Source: Actinomycetota bacterium (GTDB lineage Bacteria; Actinomycetota; Acidimicrobiia; Acidimicrobiales; Ilumatobacteraceae). From it: a stretch of 64,000 bases of DNA. Below, one piece after another: positions 19,096-28,649 of the stretch. The notes beneath the pieces were generated by a model. That model saw nothing but the letters and a program-made list of their open reading frames with translations, was not told where the DNA came from and made no database searches. The DNA lies in assembly GCA_963169665.1 (NCBI GenBank), contig CAUJET010000039.1, positions 1 to 64,000 on the forward strand. Direction: 5' to 3'. The position numbers and the translations under genes were made by a program. The first letter of the stretch is position 1. The number at the start of each line of letters is the position of its first letter.

Positions 19096-19626
19096 TCAGC
19101 CCGCGACGCCGTCCGCGAGGTTCGCCATGATGGTGCCGTCCAGGAAGTATCGGCGGGCCCAGATGCCGGTCGGGTCTTCCTCGTCCACGGGCATGCGCCA
19201 GGTGAGCACCTTGTTCGCCGGATCGACGAGCGACACACCGAGCAACGCCCGAGGCTGGTCGATGGTGTTCTGCACGTACGCCTCGGCCTGCTCGACCGGC
19301 ACGTACCGCGAAGCGATGCTCCGGTACAGGTCACGCCACTCGTCGTCGGCGCCCGGCGCGTACAGCAGTTCGGCACGCCCCTGCACGGTGACCTTGCGAT
19401 ACGGCAGTGCCTCTTCGTCGATCGTGAGGCCCACGCGTGGATCTCGCATCATGTTCGCGAGGAACACGGAGTGCACGCGCGGGGTGAAGACGATGCGCTG
19501 GTCGTCGATGATGTACCAGATCGGGACGTTGCGCGGCATGCCATCGGCGTCGACCGTGGCGACCCGCAGCAGATGACCTGGCTCGGCCAGGAAGGTGGTG
19601 ACCTCGTCGGTGGTGAGCTTCGGCAT
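19096..19626 (-). CDS. PPOX-class (pyridoxamine 5'-phosphate oxidase-like) flavin/F420 protein
   Basis: 176 residues. The split-barrel fold is supported by LLRVATVDADGMPRNVPIWYI, RIVFTPRVHSVFLANMMRDPRVGLTID and VTVQGRAELLY, the usual order in the family. Such proteins bind FMN or F420 and act as oxidoreductases. Its ATG overlaps the livF stop (TGATG), so it is the last gene of the transporter operon, which suggests it modifies the imported compound. Specificity is unknown. Confidence 0.82.
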   Translation of the reverse strand: MPKLTTDEVTTFLAEPGHLLRVATVDADGMPRNVPIWYIIDDQRIVFTPRVHSVFLANMMRDPRVGLTIDEEALPYRKVTVQGRAELLYAPGADDEWRDLYRSIASRYVPVEQAEAYVQNTIDQPRALLGVSLVDPANKVLTWRMPVDEEDPTGIWARRYFLDGTIMANLADGVAG

Positions 19627-20351
19627 CAGAAGAGATCCCAGTACGACTCGCGTTGTTTCATGGTTGCTGCGTCCTCCTCGAGAATGATGCGCCCACTGCG
19701 CATCACGTAGGCACGGTCGGAGATGCGGAGCGCCTGCCCGACGTTCTGCTCGAGCAACAGCACCGAGAGCCCGTCGTCGGCCAGGGCGCGCACCGCCGAG
19801 AAGATCTGTTGTACCACCGCCGGCGCGAGTCCGAGCGATGGTTCGTCGAGCAGCAGCAGCCGCGGGTTCGACATCAGCGCCAGGCCGAGGCTCACCATGC
19901 GCTGCTGGCCGCCCGACATCGTGCCCGCCTGCTGCTTCGAGCGCTCGCTCAGGATGGGAAACAGCTCGTACACCTTGCCGAGCTTGCGCTCGCGCTCGCC
20001 GTCGTCGGCGAGGTTGGCCGCGCCCAGCAACAGGTTGTCGTACACGGAGAGGTCGCCGAAGACGAACCGCTCCGACGGGATCAACGCCATGCCGCGCTGC
20101 ACGTTGGCCCGGGCGGACGCCCCGGTGACGTCGGCCCCGTCGTACTCGACGGATCCTGCCGTCGGCCGGTAGGCACCGAGGACGTTCTTGATGACCGTCG
20201 TCTTCCCGGCGCCGTTGTGACCGAACAGCGACACGATCTCACCGCGACCGACCCGGAGGTCGAGGTCGAACACTACCTGCTTGCGCCCGTACCCGCACGA
20301 CAGCTTGCGCACGTCGAGGAGGGTCGAGCCGGGCTGCTCAGTTGGTTCCAA
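19626..20351 (-). CDS. livF: Branched-chain-type ABC transporter ATP-binding protein LivF
   Basis: 241 residues. Walker A GHNGAGKT, signature MSGGQQRMVSLGLAL, Walker B LLLLDEPSLGLAP and the switch His replaced by Gln in LLLEQNVGQAL, as is normal in LivF. With the LivM-LivG fusion and LivH upstream it completes the importer. The start overlaps the end of the fusion gene by 14 bases. Confidence 0.93.
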   Translation of the reverse strand: MEPTEQPGSTLLDVRKLSCGYGRKQVVFDLDLRVGRGEIVSLFGHNGAGKTTVIKNVLGAYRPTAGSVEYDGADVTGASARANVQRGMALIPSERFVFGDLSVYDNLLLGAANLADDGERERKLGKVYELFPILSERSKQQAGTMSGGQQRMVSLGLALMSNPRLLLLDEPSLGLAPAVVQQIFSAVRALADDGLSVLLLEQNVGQALRISDRAYVMRSGRIILEEDAATMKQRESYWDLF

Positions 20352-22128
20352 AGTACGCCTCCGCGAGCCGAGGTGAGTTTGTCAGTTCCTGGAAGGTGCC
20401 CTGATCGGTGATGCGGCCGAGCTCCATGAAGTAGGTGTGGTCGGCCAGATGGTCGACCACGTGCAGGTTGTGCTCGACGATGCACACCGTGCGCCCCTGC
20501 TCTCGGACCTTCTCGATGAGCGCCAGCATCGCCTCGACCCATTGGGTGTCGATGCCGGAAGCGGGTTCGTCGAGCAAGAGGACGTCGGCGTTGGTCGACA
20601 GCACACGGGCCAGCGCGACGAGCTTCGACTGCCCGAACGACAGGGCGCCGGCAGGCGTGTCGGCGAAGTCGGACATGCCGACGAACGACAGCCAGTCCAT
20701 CGATGCTTCACGTACCTCGCGCTCACGTCGCTTGACGCCGGCGACGTTCGCGAACAGCGGGGCGAGGTGTTCGCCCGACTGGTCCTGCACGCCGAGCATC
20801 ACGTTCTGCAAGCTGCTGAGCCGCGGGATCACCCGCACGTCCTGCCACGACCTCACCATGCCGGCGCGAGCGACCCGATTGGGCTTCGACCCGACGAGCT
20901 CGCGGCCGTTGAGCTTCACCGATCCGGAGTCCGGTGGGATGAACCCCGTGAGGAGATTGAACACTGTGGTCTTGCCGGCGCCGTTCGGACCGACCAGCGC
21001 GGTGATCGTGCCCTTGCGGAGCACGATCGACAGGTCCTCGGCGGCCACGATGCTGCCGAAGCTCTTCGACAGACCGGTCACCTCGAGCACCACCGGGGCG
21101 TCGGCCCACGTGCGCTCGCGGCGTCGTTCGTCGGCCGGCGTCTCCACCACCTCGAGGCGGGTCTCCCACTCCTCGGCGGCGGCGACCACCGTCGCCGGCA
21201 CCACGTCCGCACTGGCGAGCTCGGGATTCGTGCGAGGGGCTCGCCAGGTGGAGGGTCTGAAGATGCTCACGCCCTCGGGCAGCAAGCCCTGCGCACGCAG
21301 CCGCATCAGCACCACCAGCAACAAGCCGTAGAAGGTGAGGCGCCAGAGCGCTGCGGTTTCCGGAGCCAGGGACACGGCCCACTCGAGGAAGGGCTTGGTG
21401 AGCACCACGGTCGTCGCGCCGAGGATCGACCCGGTGAGGTTGCCCGTGCCGCCGAAGATCACCATGGCGAAGATCGCCAGCGAGACGTCGAAGCCGAACT
21501 GACTCGGCGTGGCGAGGCTGTTGAACCCGGCGAGAAGTCCGCCTGCGAGACCGGCGAGACCACAGGTGATCCCGAACACCAGCACCTTGTAGAACACCAC
21601 GTTCTTGCCGAGCGACAAGGTGGCCTTGTCGTCGTCGCGGATGCCTTTCAGCACCCGTCCGAACGGCGACTCACCCAGGCGATGGCAGATGGAGTAGACG
21701 ATCGCGAGGATCACGGCCAATGGCAGGATCCAGTCGCTGGTCTTCACCAGGTCGTGGCCGAAGATGGAGGCGATCGGGATGCCGATCAGGCCATACGTGC
21801 CACCGAGCTGAGGGAACGTCTGGAACAGGCCGAGCAGTACCGAGGAGACGCCGAGGGTGAGCAGGATCAGGTACTCGACCGACAACCTCAGGGCCGGCAG
21901 CGCCACGATGGCGCCGACGACGCCTGCCAGCACCGCGCCGAAGAGCACGGCGAGGAACACGTTCCACCCGTGGGTGAGCGAGAGGTATCCGACGGCGTAC
22001 CCGCCGATCGCCCCGAACGAAGCGTGCGCGACCGAGACCTGGCCCATGTAGCCGAGCAGCAGGTTCAAGGAGAGCGCGAAGATCGAGAAGATCAGGATCT
22101 GGTCGATGTAGTTGGCTGCGACTTGCAC
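20338..22128 (-). CDS. LivM-LivG fusion: ABC permease joined to ATP-binding domain
   Basis: 596 residues. Residues 1 to about 290 are a LivM-type permease with around nine helices and the coupling motif GRVLKGIRDDDKATLSLG. A charged linker of about 50 residues (RAPRTNPELAS... DERRRERTW) leads to a LivG ATPase with Walker A GPNGAGKT, signature LSFGQSKLVALARVL and Walker B VLLLDEPASGID. LivM and LivG are usually separate proteins; fused forms occur in some actinobacteria. The frame is continuous, so the fusion is real. livH lies seven bases upstream. Confidence 0.92.
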   Translation of the reverse strand: MQVAANYIDQILIFSIFALSLNLLLGYMGQVSVAHASFGAIGGYAVGYLSLTHGWNVFLAVLFGAVLAGVVGAIVALPALRLSVEYLILLTLGVSSVLLGLFQTFPQLGGTYGLIGIPIASIFGHDLVKTSDWILPLAVILAIVYSICHRLGESPFGRVLKGIRDDDKATLSLGKNVVFYKVLVFGITCGLAGLAGGLLAGFNSLATPSQFGFDVSLAIFAMVIFGGTGNLTGSILGATTVVLTKPFLEWAVSLAPETAALWRLTFYGLLLVVLMRLRAQGLLPEGVSIFRPSTWRAPRTNPELASADVVPATVVAAAEEWETRLEVVETPADERRRERTWADAPVVLEVTGLSKSFGSIVAAEDLSIVLRKGTITALVGPNGAGKTTVFNLLTGFIPPDSGSVKLNGRELVGSKPNRVARAGMVRSWQDVRVIPRLSSLQNVMLGVQDQSGEHLAPLFANVAGVKRREREVREASMDWLSFVGMSDFADTPAGALSFGQSKLVALARVLSTNADVLLLDEPASGIDTQWVEAMLALIEKVREQGRTVCIVEHNLHVVDHLADHTYFMELGRITDQGTFQELTNSPRLAEAYFGTN

Positions 22129-22135
22129 GATGCGT

Positions 22136-23053
22136 CTACGCCTTTCCGGTGAGGGCGGTGCCGAGGCGTGTGAACCAGGACCTGTTGACGGAGAACGAGA
22201 TCAGGTAGAGCACGAGGATGACGAACACCACGAGTTGCGTCCATCTGACCGGCAGCCAGATCGAGCTGATCGTCTCGATGAGACCGATCACGATGCCGGT
22301 CGCGAAGACGCGCACGGGCGATTTGGCGGTTCCTCCGAGGAACGCGACCACGAAGGCGAGCACGACCGGACGGAAGCCCATCGTCGGTTCCACCGAGTAC
22401 TTCAATGCGGCCCAGATCGCAGCGATGCCGGCGAAGAGGCTGGCGATCGCGAACACGACGAGGTAGATCCGCGCCGGATCGACGCCGATGAGGAGTGCCA
22501 TCTCGGGGTTGCTCCGCGTGGCCTTGATCGACCGCCCGAGGCCGGTGAAACGCAGCAGCGACGTGAGGCCGGCGACGAGCGCGATGGCAGTGATCACCGA
22601 GTAGACGTCGACGTTGATGACGTTGGCCCCGAGGACCGATACCGGCTTCAGTGCGAAGCCGAGCAACGAATGTGTCTGCGCTCCCCAGAAGATCTGGATG
22701 AGGTTGCTCCCGGCGATGCCGAGGCCGAGCGAGGCGACGAAGATGGCGAGCAGTGCGTTGCTGCCCGCCTTGGCCGCGAGCGGCCGGTAGATCAACGCCT
22801 CGATGCCGACGCCCATGGCGACGGTGATCAAGACGCCCACCACGGCCGAGAGCCAGAACGGCCAGCCGACCCGGTCGAAGAACGTGAAGGCGAAGAACGC
22901 CGCAAGGGTGTACAGGACTCCGAACGCATAGTGGAATCGTCCGGTGACCCCGAGGATCAGCGCGAACGCGACGCCGAGGATTCCGTAGGAGGCACCGTTG
23001 ACGATGCCGGATGCGATGAGCTGACGCAAGGTCTCGAACGTGACTGCGAGCAC
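22136..23053 (-). CDS. livH: Branched-chain-type ABC transporter permease LivH
   Basis: 305 residues, GTG start. About eight helices; the family motifs NGASYGILGVAFALILGVTGRFHYAFGVL near the N-terminus and RSIKATRSNPEMALLIGVD (the coupling helix) are present, and LAFVVAFLGGTAKSP follows. It partners the fused LivM-LivG, LivF and the lipoprotein at 23217. The substrate of the family ranges from branched amino acids to urea, amides and aromatic acids, so it is not assumed to be an amino acid here. Confidence 0.92.
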   Translation of the reverse strand: MLAVTFETLRQLIASGIVNGASYGILGVAFALILGVTGRFHYAFGVLYTLAAFFAFTFFDRVGWPFWLSAVVGVLITVAMGVGIEALIYRPLAAKAGSNALLAIFVASLGLGIAGSNLIQIFWGAQTHSLLGFALKPVSVLGANVINVDVYSVITAIALVAGLTSLLRFTGLGRSIKATRSNPEMALLIGVDPARIYLVVFAIASLFAGIAAIWAALKYSVEPTMGFRPVVLAFVVAFLGGTAKSPVRVFATGIVIGLIETISSIWLPVRWTQLVVFVILVLYLISFSVNRSWFTRLGTALTGKA

Positions 23054-23147
23054 CGCGGCGGCCTCACTCTCTGGTCATGGTGTGTGTGGGAACTCGTCGC
23101 CGGAACTGCGGATCGACGGAACGATCCGTGCTCACGGACGGAATGCA

Positions 23148-23190
23148 ACACCGGTGGCGCCGTGCAACGTTGCAACGACGCCACCGGTGT
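23148..23190 (-). terminator. Attenuating hairpin between the binding protein and livH
   Basis: ACACCGGTGGCG (23148-23159) pairs perfectly with CGCCACCGGTGT (23179-23190). The 19-base loop contains the palindrome TGCAACGTTGCA. Partial termination here would give more binding protein than permease. Confidence 0.6.
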
Positions 23191-23216
23191 GGAAGCGGGT
23201 CTGGATCGCGTGAGCC

Positions 23217-24629
23217 TCAGGCTTCGCGGTAGTCGTCACCGTTGATGTCGAAATACGCCAAAGGCGTGACCTTGCCGTCCTTCTGCTGGAAGATGCCCAT
23301 CGGACGCCGGACCACGGTGTGCGTGACGGGGTCGACCTCGTACTTGCCGACCGTCGTGGCGTCGCCGCCGTAGACGCTCGCAGCCGTGAGATCGGCCTGG
23401 AACGCAGCGTCGAGCTCTTCGCCGCTGTTGATGTCACCCTTCTTCGCGAGCACTCGCCGGATGACGTCCCACATCGCCAGCGTGTTCTCGTAGAAGTTCG
23501 CCGCGTAGAAGTCGGGCATCGAGCCGTATTCGGCCTGGAACTCGGAGATGAACAGCTTGGCGAGCGGGTTCACACCCACGTTCTCGTCGAAGTAGTCGGC
23601 GGAGAACATGAAGCCGTACTGGTCGTACGCTCCCTTCGCCGCGTTGACACCGTCGGGCGTGAGCTCGAACCCGAGGTACGGGCACAGGTCGCCGCCGCTG
23701 GTGTACCACTGCGAGGCGAAGTGGCCCGGGTCCTGACCCGAGCCGTAGGCGATGAGGATGTCGGGCAGGTTGGCCTTGATCTTCGGGATCAGCGTCGAGT
23801 AGTCGGATGCACCCACGGGGTACACCTCGTACAGGCCGTTGAACTCGAAGCCCTCGGCCTCGGCCTTGGCCAACAGGTCTTCTCGGATCTGGGTGTTCAC
23901 GGGCTCGCCGAGGTCCCACATGATGTAGCCCAGCTTGGTCTTGCCGGGCATCGCCGTCTTGAGGTACTTGAGCGAACCGGGCAGGGCGTCGTTCGGCGTG
24001 ATGGCGCGCGTGCCGTAGAAGAACGGCTTGCCCTGGCCGAAGATGCTGGTGCCGCCACCACCGTCGAGGGTGAACATCTTCGACTGCTCGGTCTGCGGGA
24101 GCATCGCACCCAGGTCGTCCACGTACGAGGCCAGCTTGGCGGGCACTCCCTTGGCGATGAGGTCGCGCATGGCGTCGATACCGGCCTGGGCGTCGCCGCT
24201 CTTGTGGTCGAGGGTGATCACCTCGATGTCGGGGCCGCCTGCGGCCTTGATGTGCTTGACGGCGAGATCGATGCCGTTGCTCATCGTCTTGCCGTAGTAC
24301 GAGCCGGGACCGGTGAGCGCGAGGACCGAGCCCATCTTCCAGGCCATGCCGGCGCCGGCGTTGGCCGGGTCGATGCCGAGGATCTCAGCGAGCTGCGCGC
24401 CGGCGTCGGACGAGCTGCCGCCCGTGCCGCCGGTGCTGCCGGCCGTGGTGTCTCCGGCTGCGTCCGTTCCGGTCGATCCGCTGTCGCTCTCCTCGTCGTC
24501 ACCGCACGCGGCGAGCAGCGAGCTCCCGAGCACCAGTCCTGCGCCGGCGAGCCCGAGCCCCTTCAGGAGCTGGCGGCGGCTGGTGCTGGCGCCGAGGTGG
24601 CGTCGCAGGTCGTCATCTTCGATGGACAT
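23217..24629 (-). CDS. ABC substrate-binding lipoprotein (LivK-like), Tat signal
   Basis: 470 residues from the ATG at 24629 with an AAAGGGGG ribosome site; the in-frame start at 24749 was rejected because it crosses the operator at 24687. The N-terminus has a twin-arginine motif (TSRRQLLKG), a hydrophobic core and the lipobox LLAACG, then a Ser/Thr/Gly/Asp linker. The periplasmic-binding fold is type I (Peripla_BP_6): MGSVLALTGPGSYYGKTMSNGI. It is the first gene of the importer operon and lies just downstream of a class I operator. Ligand unknown. Confidence 0.92.
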   Translation of the reverse strand: MSIEDDDLRRHLGASTSRRQLLKGLGLAGAGLVLGSSLLAACGDDEESDSGSTGTDAAGDTTAGSTGGTGGSSSDAGAQLAEILGIDPANAGAGMAWKMGSVLALTGPGSYYGKTMSNGIDLAVKHIKAAGGPDIEVITLDHKSGDAQAGIDAMRDLIAKGVPAKLASYVDDLGAMLPQTEQSKMFTLDGGGGTSIFGQGKPFFYGTRAITPNDALPGSLKYLKTAMPGKTKLGYIMWDLGEPVNTQIREDLLAKAEAEGFEFNGLYEVYPVGASDYSTLIPKIKANLPDILIAYGSGQDPGHFASQWYTSGGDLCPYLGFELTPDGVNAAKGAYDQYGFMFSADYFDENVGVNPLAKLFISEFQAEYGSMPDFYAANFYENTLAMWDVIRRVLAKKGDINSGEELDAAFQADLTAASVYGGDATTVGKYEVDPVTHTVVRRPMGIFQQKDGKVTPLAYFDINGDDYREA

Positions 24630-24686
24630 TGATTGGTTCCCCCTTTTGTGCGGACCAGATCGGCCCGAACCCCCATGGTCGCAAGT

Positions 24687-24700
24687 TGACACTCGTATCA
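24687..24700. promoter_or_regulatory. TetR-type operator, class I (TGACA-CTCG-TATCA)
   Basis: TGACA and TATCA flank CTCG, with shared flanks AGT on the left and GGTTGCTC on the right. It lies 58 bases before the start of the binding-protein gene and should control the whole importer operon. Confidence 0.65.
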
Positions 24701-24738
24701 GGTTGCTCGCCCATCTTGAACCCGAGTCGATCGCTCTG

Positions 24739-25452
24739 TCAAGGAGCATCCGACGGTGTCGGCCATTCGTCGCCGGACGGCGAGCGGAGATCGTGCGCGA
24801 TGCCGAGTGCTCGGCAGTAGAGATGCGTCACCTGATCGACGGCGATCTCGAAGTCGTGATCTTCGCCGAGCACGAACCAGACGTACGCGAACCGGTCGAC
24901 CATGGCTCCGAGCGCGTTCGCGGCGTACACCGCATCGATGTTGCGATCGACGAGCCCATCGATCTGCCAGTTCGTGATCGCCCGTCGAGCACGTTCTCGC
25001 CAGTACCGATTGGCCTCGCTCCGTTCGCGCGCCTGCCGCGGGTTCATGCTGGTGGCCTGCGCCAGAACCCACTGCATCCCTTTGGTTTGTTGGTATCCGC
25101 GGAAGAAGCCACGGTTGGCTCGCTCGATCAGCGAGGCCGGATCGCTGCCGCAATGGGGCTCGGCTGCCGCGATCTCGCGCACCTCGCGATGCAGATCGCC
25201 GAGCACCTCACCGAACACGTCCTCCTTCGACGCGAAGTACACGTAGAACGTCCCGTAGGCCACGCCCGCGGCGGCCGAGATCTCGTTCACCCCGGTCGCG
25301 ACGTAGCCGTGCTCCTCGAACAACGAGCGCGCTGCGGCGAGGAGTCTGGCTCTCGTACGCGCACCTCGAGGGGTCAGCGCCGAGGCGGGAATCCCATCGG
25401 CGGTGCGGCCGTCGGTCGTGTCGACGCCGGCGGCTGCTTCGTCATCGTCCAC
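24739..25452 (-). CDS. TetR-family regulator (paralogue 1)
   Basis: 237 residues, GTG start. N-terminal HTH: RARLLAAARSLFEEHGYVATGVNEISAAAGVAYGTFYVYFASKEDVF (split for reading at the recognition helix AAGVAYGTFYVYF). The ligand domain shares DAVYAANALGAMVDRFAYVW and GDEW with the regulator at 26648, so the two are paralogues. It lies directly upstream of the importer operon and is a good candidate to bind the class I operators. A degenerate TGATC-N4-AGTCA sequence at 25469 lies before its start and might be an autoregulatory site. Confidence 0.9.
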   Translation of the reverse strand: MDDDEAAAGVDTTDGRTADGIPASALTPRGARTRARLLAAARSLFEEHGYVATGVNEISAAAGVAYGTFYVYFASKEDVFGEVLGDLHREVREIAAAEPHCGSDPASLIERANRGFFRGYQQTKGMQWVLAQATSMNPRQARERSEANRYWRERARRAITNWQIDGLVDRNIDAVYAANALGAMVDRFAYVWFVLGEDHDFEIAVDQVTHLYCRALGIAHDLRSPSGDEWPTPSDAP

Positions 25453-25510
25453 GGTCGGGTGCGAACATGATCAGCGAGTCAACTTCGGCGACCGCGGGGG
25501 AGCGGCCGAC

Positions 25511-26506
<996 letters not shown>

Positions 26507-26568
26507 GGAGAACCTCCAGTTCGTGTGCCCGCCCCCGCAGACACCCCGTGGCACACAGTCTCAGAAGA

Positions 26569-26582
26569 TGACGTCGACGTCA
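26569..26582. promoter_or_regulatory. TetR-type operator, class II (TGACGTCGACGTCA)
   Basis: A perfect 14-base palindrome. With its flanks it reads ATGACGTCGACGTCAAC, closely matching ATGACGTCAATGTCAAT at 27511. It lies between the cyclase gene and the TetR gene at 26648, 63 bases before the cyclase start. Confidence 0.7.
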
Positions 26583-26647
26583 ACTATCAGATGCTCGAGC
26601 CGAATCGAGAGCTCCTGAAGCGCCGGGCCGTAGGATACGGGTCGGAG

Positions 26648-27394
26648 CTACTTCGTCCGCTTCGACTTGACGGCGCCGTCACCCTGTGAGAGCCGGGTGA
26701 CCTCGGTGCCCGATCCGCCCGCCGGCGCCCACTCGTCACCGTCGCGGTGGTACGGGAGCTTGAGGGCGTTGCAGTAGAGCCGGGTCAGCTGCTCGACGCC
26801 CCGCTCGAGATCGAACGGTTCACCGAGGATGATCCACACGTACGCCGAACGGTCGACCATCGACCCGAGCGCGTTCGCGGCGTAGACGGGGTCGAGCGTG
26901 GGGTCGACGAGACCGCGTGCCTGCCAGCGACGGATCGCATCTGCGCTCCGCTGCACGGTGGAGGTGCGAGCCATGCGACGCACCTGTGCGAGGCGGGGGT
27001 TGAACGTGGCGACCTGTTCGAGTACCGCCATGATCCTGGCGTTGGCGACGTACGACTTCAGGTAGCCCCGGTTCGACCGCTCGATCCGCTCGGAGAGCCA
27101 TGCGTCCTGCCGGACAGGGGGTTCTTCTTCTTCGATCCGATGTCGGTCGGCAAGCAGTTGATCGACCACCTCGGCGAAGATCTCCTCCTTCGAGGTGAAG
27201 TACGTGTAGAAGGTGCCGTGTGCGACCTTCGCCCGGCCGGCGATGTCGCCGACGTTGGTGTCGAGGTAGCCCTGCTTCTCGAACAGCGCCCGAGCGGCCT
27301 TCACGAGCGTCGCTCTCGTTCGCATGCCGCGTGCCGTCAAGGGCGAGTTGATGGCCCCGCTGGTCGAGACCACCACATCCGGGTCGATCGACAC
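26648..27394 (-). CDS. TetR-family regulator (paralogue 2)
   Basis: 248 residues, GTG start with a GAGGTGA ribosome site. The HTH contains VGDIAGRAKVAHGTFYTYF. The ligand domain has DPVYAANALGSMVDRSAYVW, TRLYCNALKLPY and GDEW, shared with the regulator at 24739. A Lys/Arg tail (KSKRTK) closes the protein. Class II operators lie before its own start (27512) and before the cyclase gene it precedes (26569), so autoregulation and control of the cyclase are likely. Confidence 0.9.
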   Translation of the reverse strand: MSIDPDVVVSTSGAINSPLTARGMRTRATLVKAARALFEKQGYLDTNVGDIAGRAKVAHGTFYTYFTSKEEIFAEVVDQLLADRHRIEEEEPPVRQDAWLSERIERSNRGYLKSYVANARIMAVLEQVATFNPRLAQVRRMARTSTVQRSADAIRRWQARGLVDPTLDPVYAANALGSMVDRSAYVWIILGEPFDLERGVEQLTRLYCNALKLPYHRDGDEWAPAGGSGTEVTRLSQGDGAVKSKRTK

Positions 27395-27511
27395 TGTTCA
27401 CCTCGTGCTGTTCCAATGGGTGGCCGCCCACTCCGTCGGCGCCCCAGGCTAGGGCTCGCCTCACCCGTTCGGGTCGGATGCGGGGGTGTGACGCTCGGCC
27501 CGATTCGAACA

Positions 27512-27525
27512 TGACGTCAATGTCA
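27512..27525. promoter_or_regulatory. TetR-type operator, class II (TGACG-TCAA-TGTCA)
   Basis: Arms TGACG/TGTCA around TCAA, in the context ATGACGTCAATGTCAAT. It lies 118 bases before the TetR start at 27394 and probably mediates autoregulation. Confidence 0.6.
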
Positions 27526-27623
27526 ATGAGATCGTACCCCACTTCTCCGATCCGATGACCACCACCAGCTGGCAGTCTGTGGGCCGTTGACCACGACGTC
27601 CCGTACCGGCGGACATTGCTAGT

Positions 27624-27637
27624 TGACGTTCGTGTCA
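27624..27637. promoter_or_regulatory. TetR-type operator, class I (TGACG-TTCG-TGTCA)
   Basis: Arms TGACG/TGTCA around TTCG with the class I flanks AGT and GGTTACTGC. It lies 68 bases before the cyclase-ACAD-ACAD operon starting at 27705. Confidence 0.65.
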
Positions 27638-27704
27638 GGTTACTGCGAAGATCGACGAGGCAGCGGTCATTCCGCCGCTCTCGCCGAATGATGGGGGAAC
27701 AGAG

Positions 27705-28619
27705 ATGGCGCAGGACTTTCGCGAGGTCGGTATGCGACTCAGCAACTGGGGTCGATGGGGCGACGAGGACGAGCGTGGCACCATCAACCTGATCACACCG
27801 GAGCGTCTGGTGGAAGCGGCAAAGCTCGTTCGCCGTGGAGCGATCTTCGACCTGGGGATCCCCTTCGACGGCAACGGCCCGCAGCCGGGCGGTGGCCGGA
27901 TCAACCCGGTGCGCCTGATGTCGGAGACCGGCGCCGACCAGGACTACCCGGGCGGGTTCCACTACGCGGACGACTACGTGTTCATGCCGCTCCAGTCCGC
28001 CTCGCAGTGGGACGGTCTCGCCCACGTCCACTACGACGACCACCTCTACAACGGCTTCCCGTCGAGCGACGTGTCGCCCCACGGCGCGAAACACTGCTCG
28101 ATCGACAAGATGGCCAAGGGCATCGTCGGACGCGGCGTGCTGCTCGACATCGCACGCCTCAAGGGCGTCGACTGGCTGCAGGCCGGCGAGGTCATCACGC
28201 CCGACGATCTCGACGCCGCCGCCGAGCGGCAGGGCGTGACGGTGGGGCCCGGAGACATCCTCCTGTTCCGCACCGGCTGGCGCACCAAGTTCGTGCGTGA
28301 GAAGGACGCCAACGCGTTCATGGCGGGCGAGCCCGGACTCGGCCTCGCGTGCGCCGAATGGCTGCACGCTCATGACGTCGCTGCGCTCGGGTCGGACAAC
28401 TGGGCCATCGAGGTGCTGCCCGGCGAGAACGACGACGTGTTCGCGGTGCACATGGTGCTCATCCGCGACATGGGGATGACGCTCGGTGAGATCCTCGATC
28501 TCGACGAGCTCGCCGCCGACTGCGAAGCCGACGGTGTGTGGGAGTTCCTGCTCACCGCTCCCCCGATCAAGTTCACGGCGGCCGTCGGCTCGCCGATCAA
28601 CCCACTCGCGATCAAGTGA
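27705..28619 (+). CDS. Cyclase-family (kynurenine formamidase-like) metal hydrolase
   Basis: 304 residues. It aligns with the protein at 25511: LSNWGRWGDEDERGTINLITPE at the N-terminus, HYADDYVFMPLQSASQWDGLAHVHYDD in the metal site, GIVGRGVLLDIARL, and the C-terminal SPINPLAIK. It has no His-Asp tract. It heads an operon with two acyl-CoA dehydrogenases, so it may open a ring or release an acid that the ligases then activate. Expression is likely controlled through the class I operator at 27624. Confidence 0.88.
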   Translation: MAQDFREVGMRLSNWGRWGDEDERGTINLITPERLVEAAKLVRRGAIFDLGIPFDGNGPQPGGGRINPVRLMSETGADQDYPGGFHYADDYVFMPLQSASQWDGLAHVHYDDHLYNGFPSSDVSPHGAKHCSIDKMAKGIVGRGVLLDIARLKGVDWLQAGEVITPDDLDAAAERQGVTVGPGDILLFRTGWRTKFVREKDANAFMAGEPGLGLACAEWLHAHDVAALGSDNWAIEVLPGENDDVFAVHMVLIRDMGMTLGEILDLDELAADCEADGVWEFLLTAPPIKFTAAVGSPINPLAIK

Positions 28620-28649
28620 TCGCTCACCACCGAGGGAATGGCCACTGAC

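Larger units (their letters stand above)
27395..27704. other. 310-bp divergent control region
   Basis: No gene is seen here. It holds a class II operator near the TetR side (27512-27525) and a class I operator near the cyclase side (27624-27637), 98 bases apart. The rest shows no repeat or RNA gene. Confidence 0.6.

Noticed and set aside
19096..24629. Assigning the ABC importer to branched-chain amino acids
   Set aside because: The family transports many compounds and the regulon context suggests an organic acid; the name is kept only as a family label.
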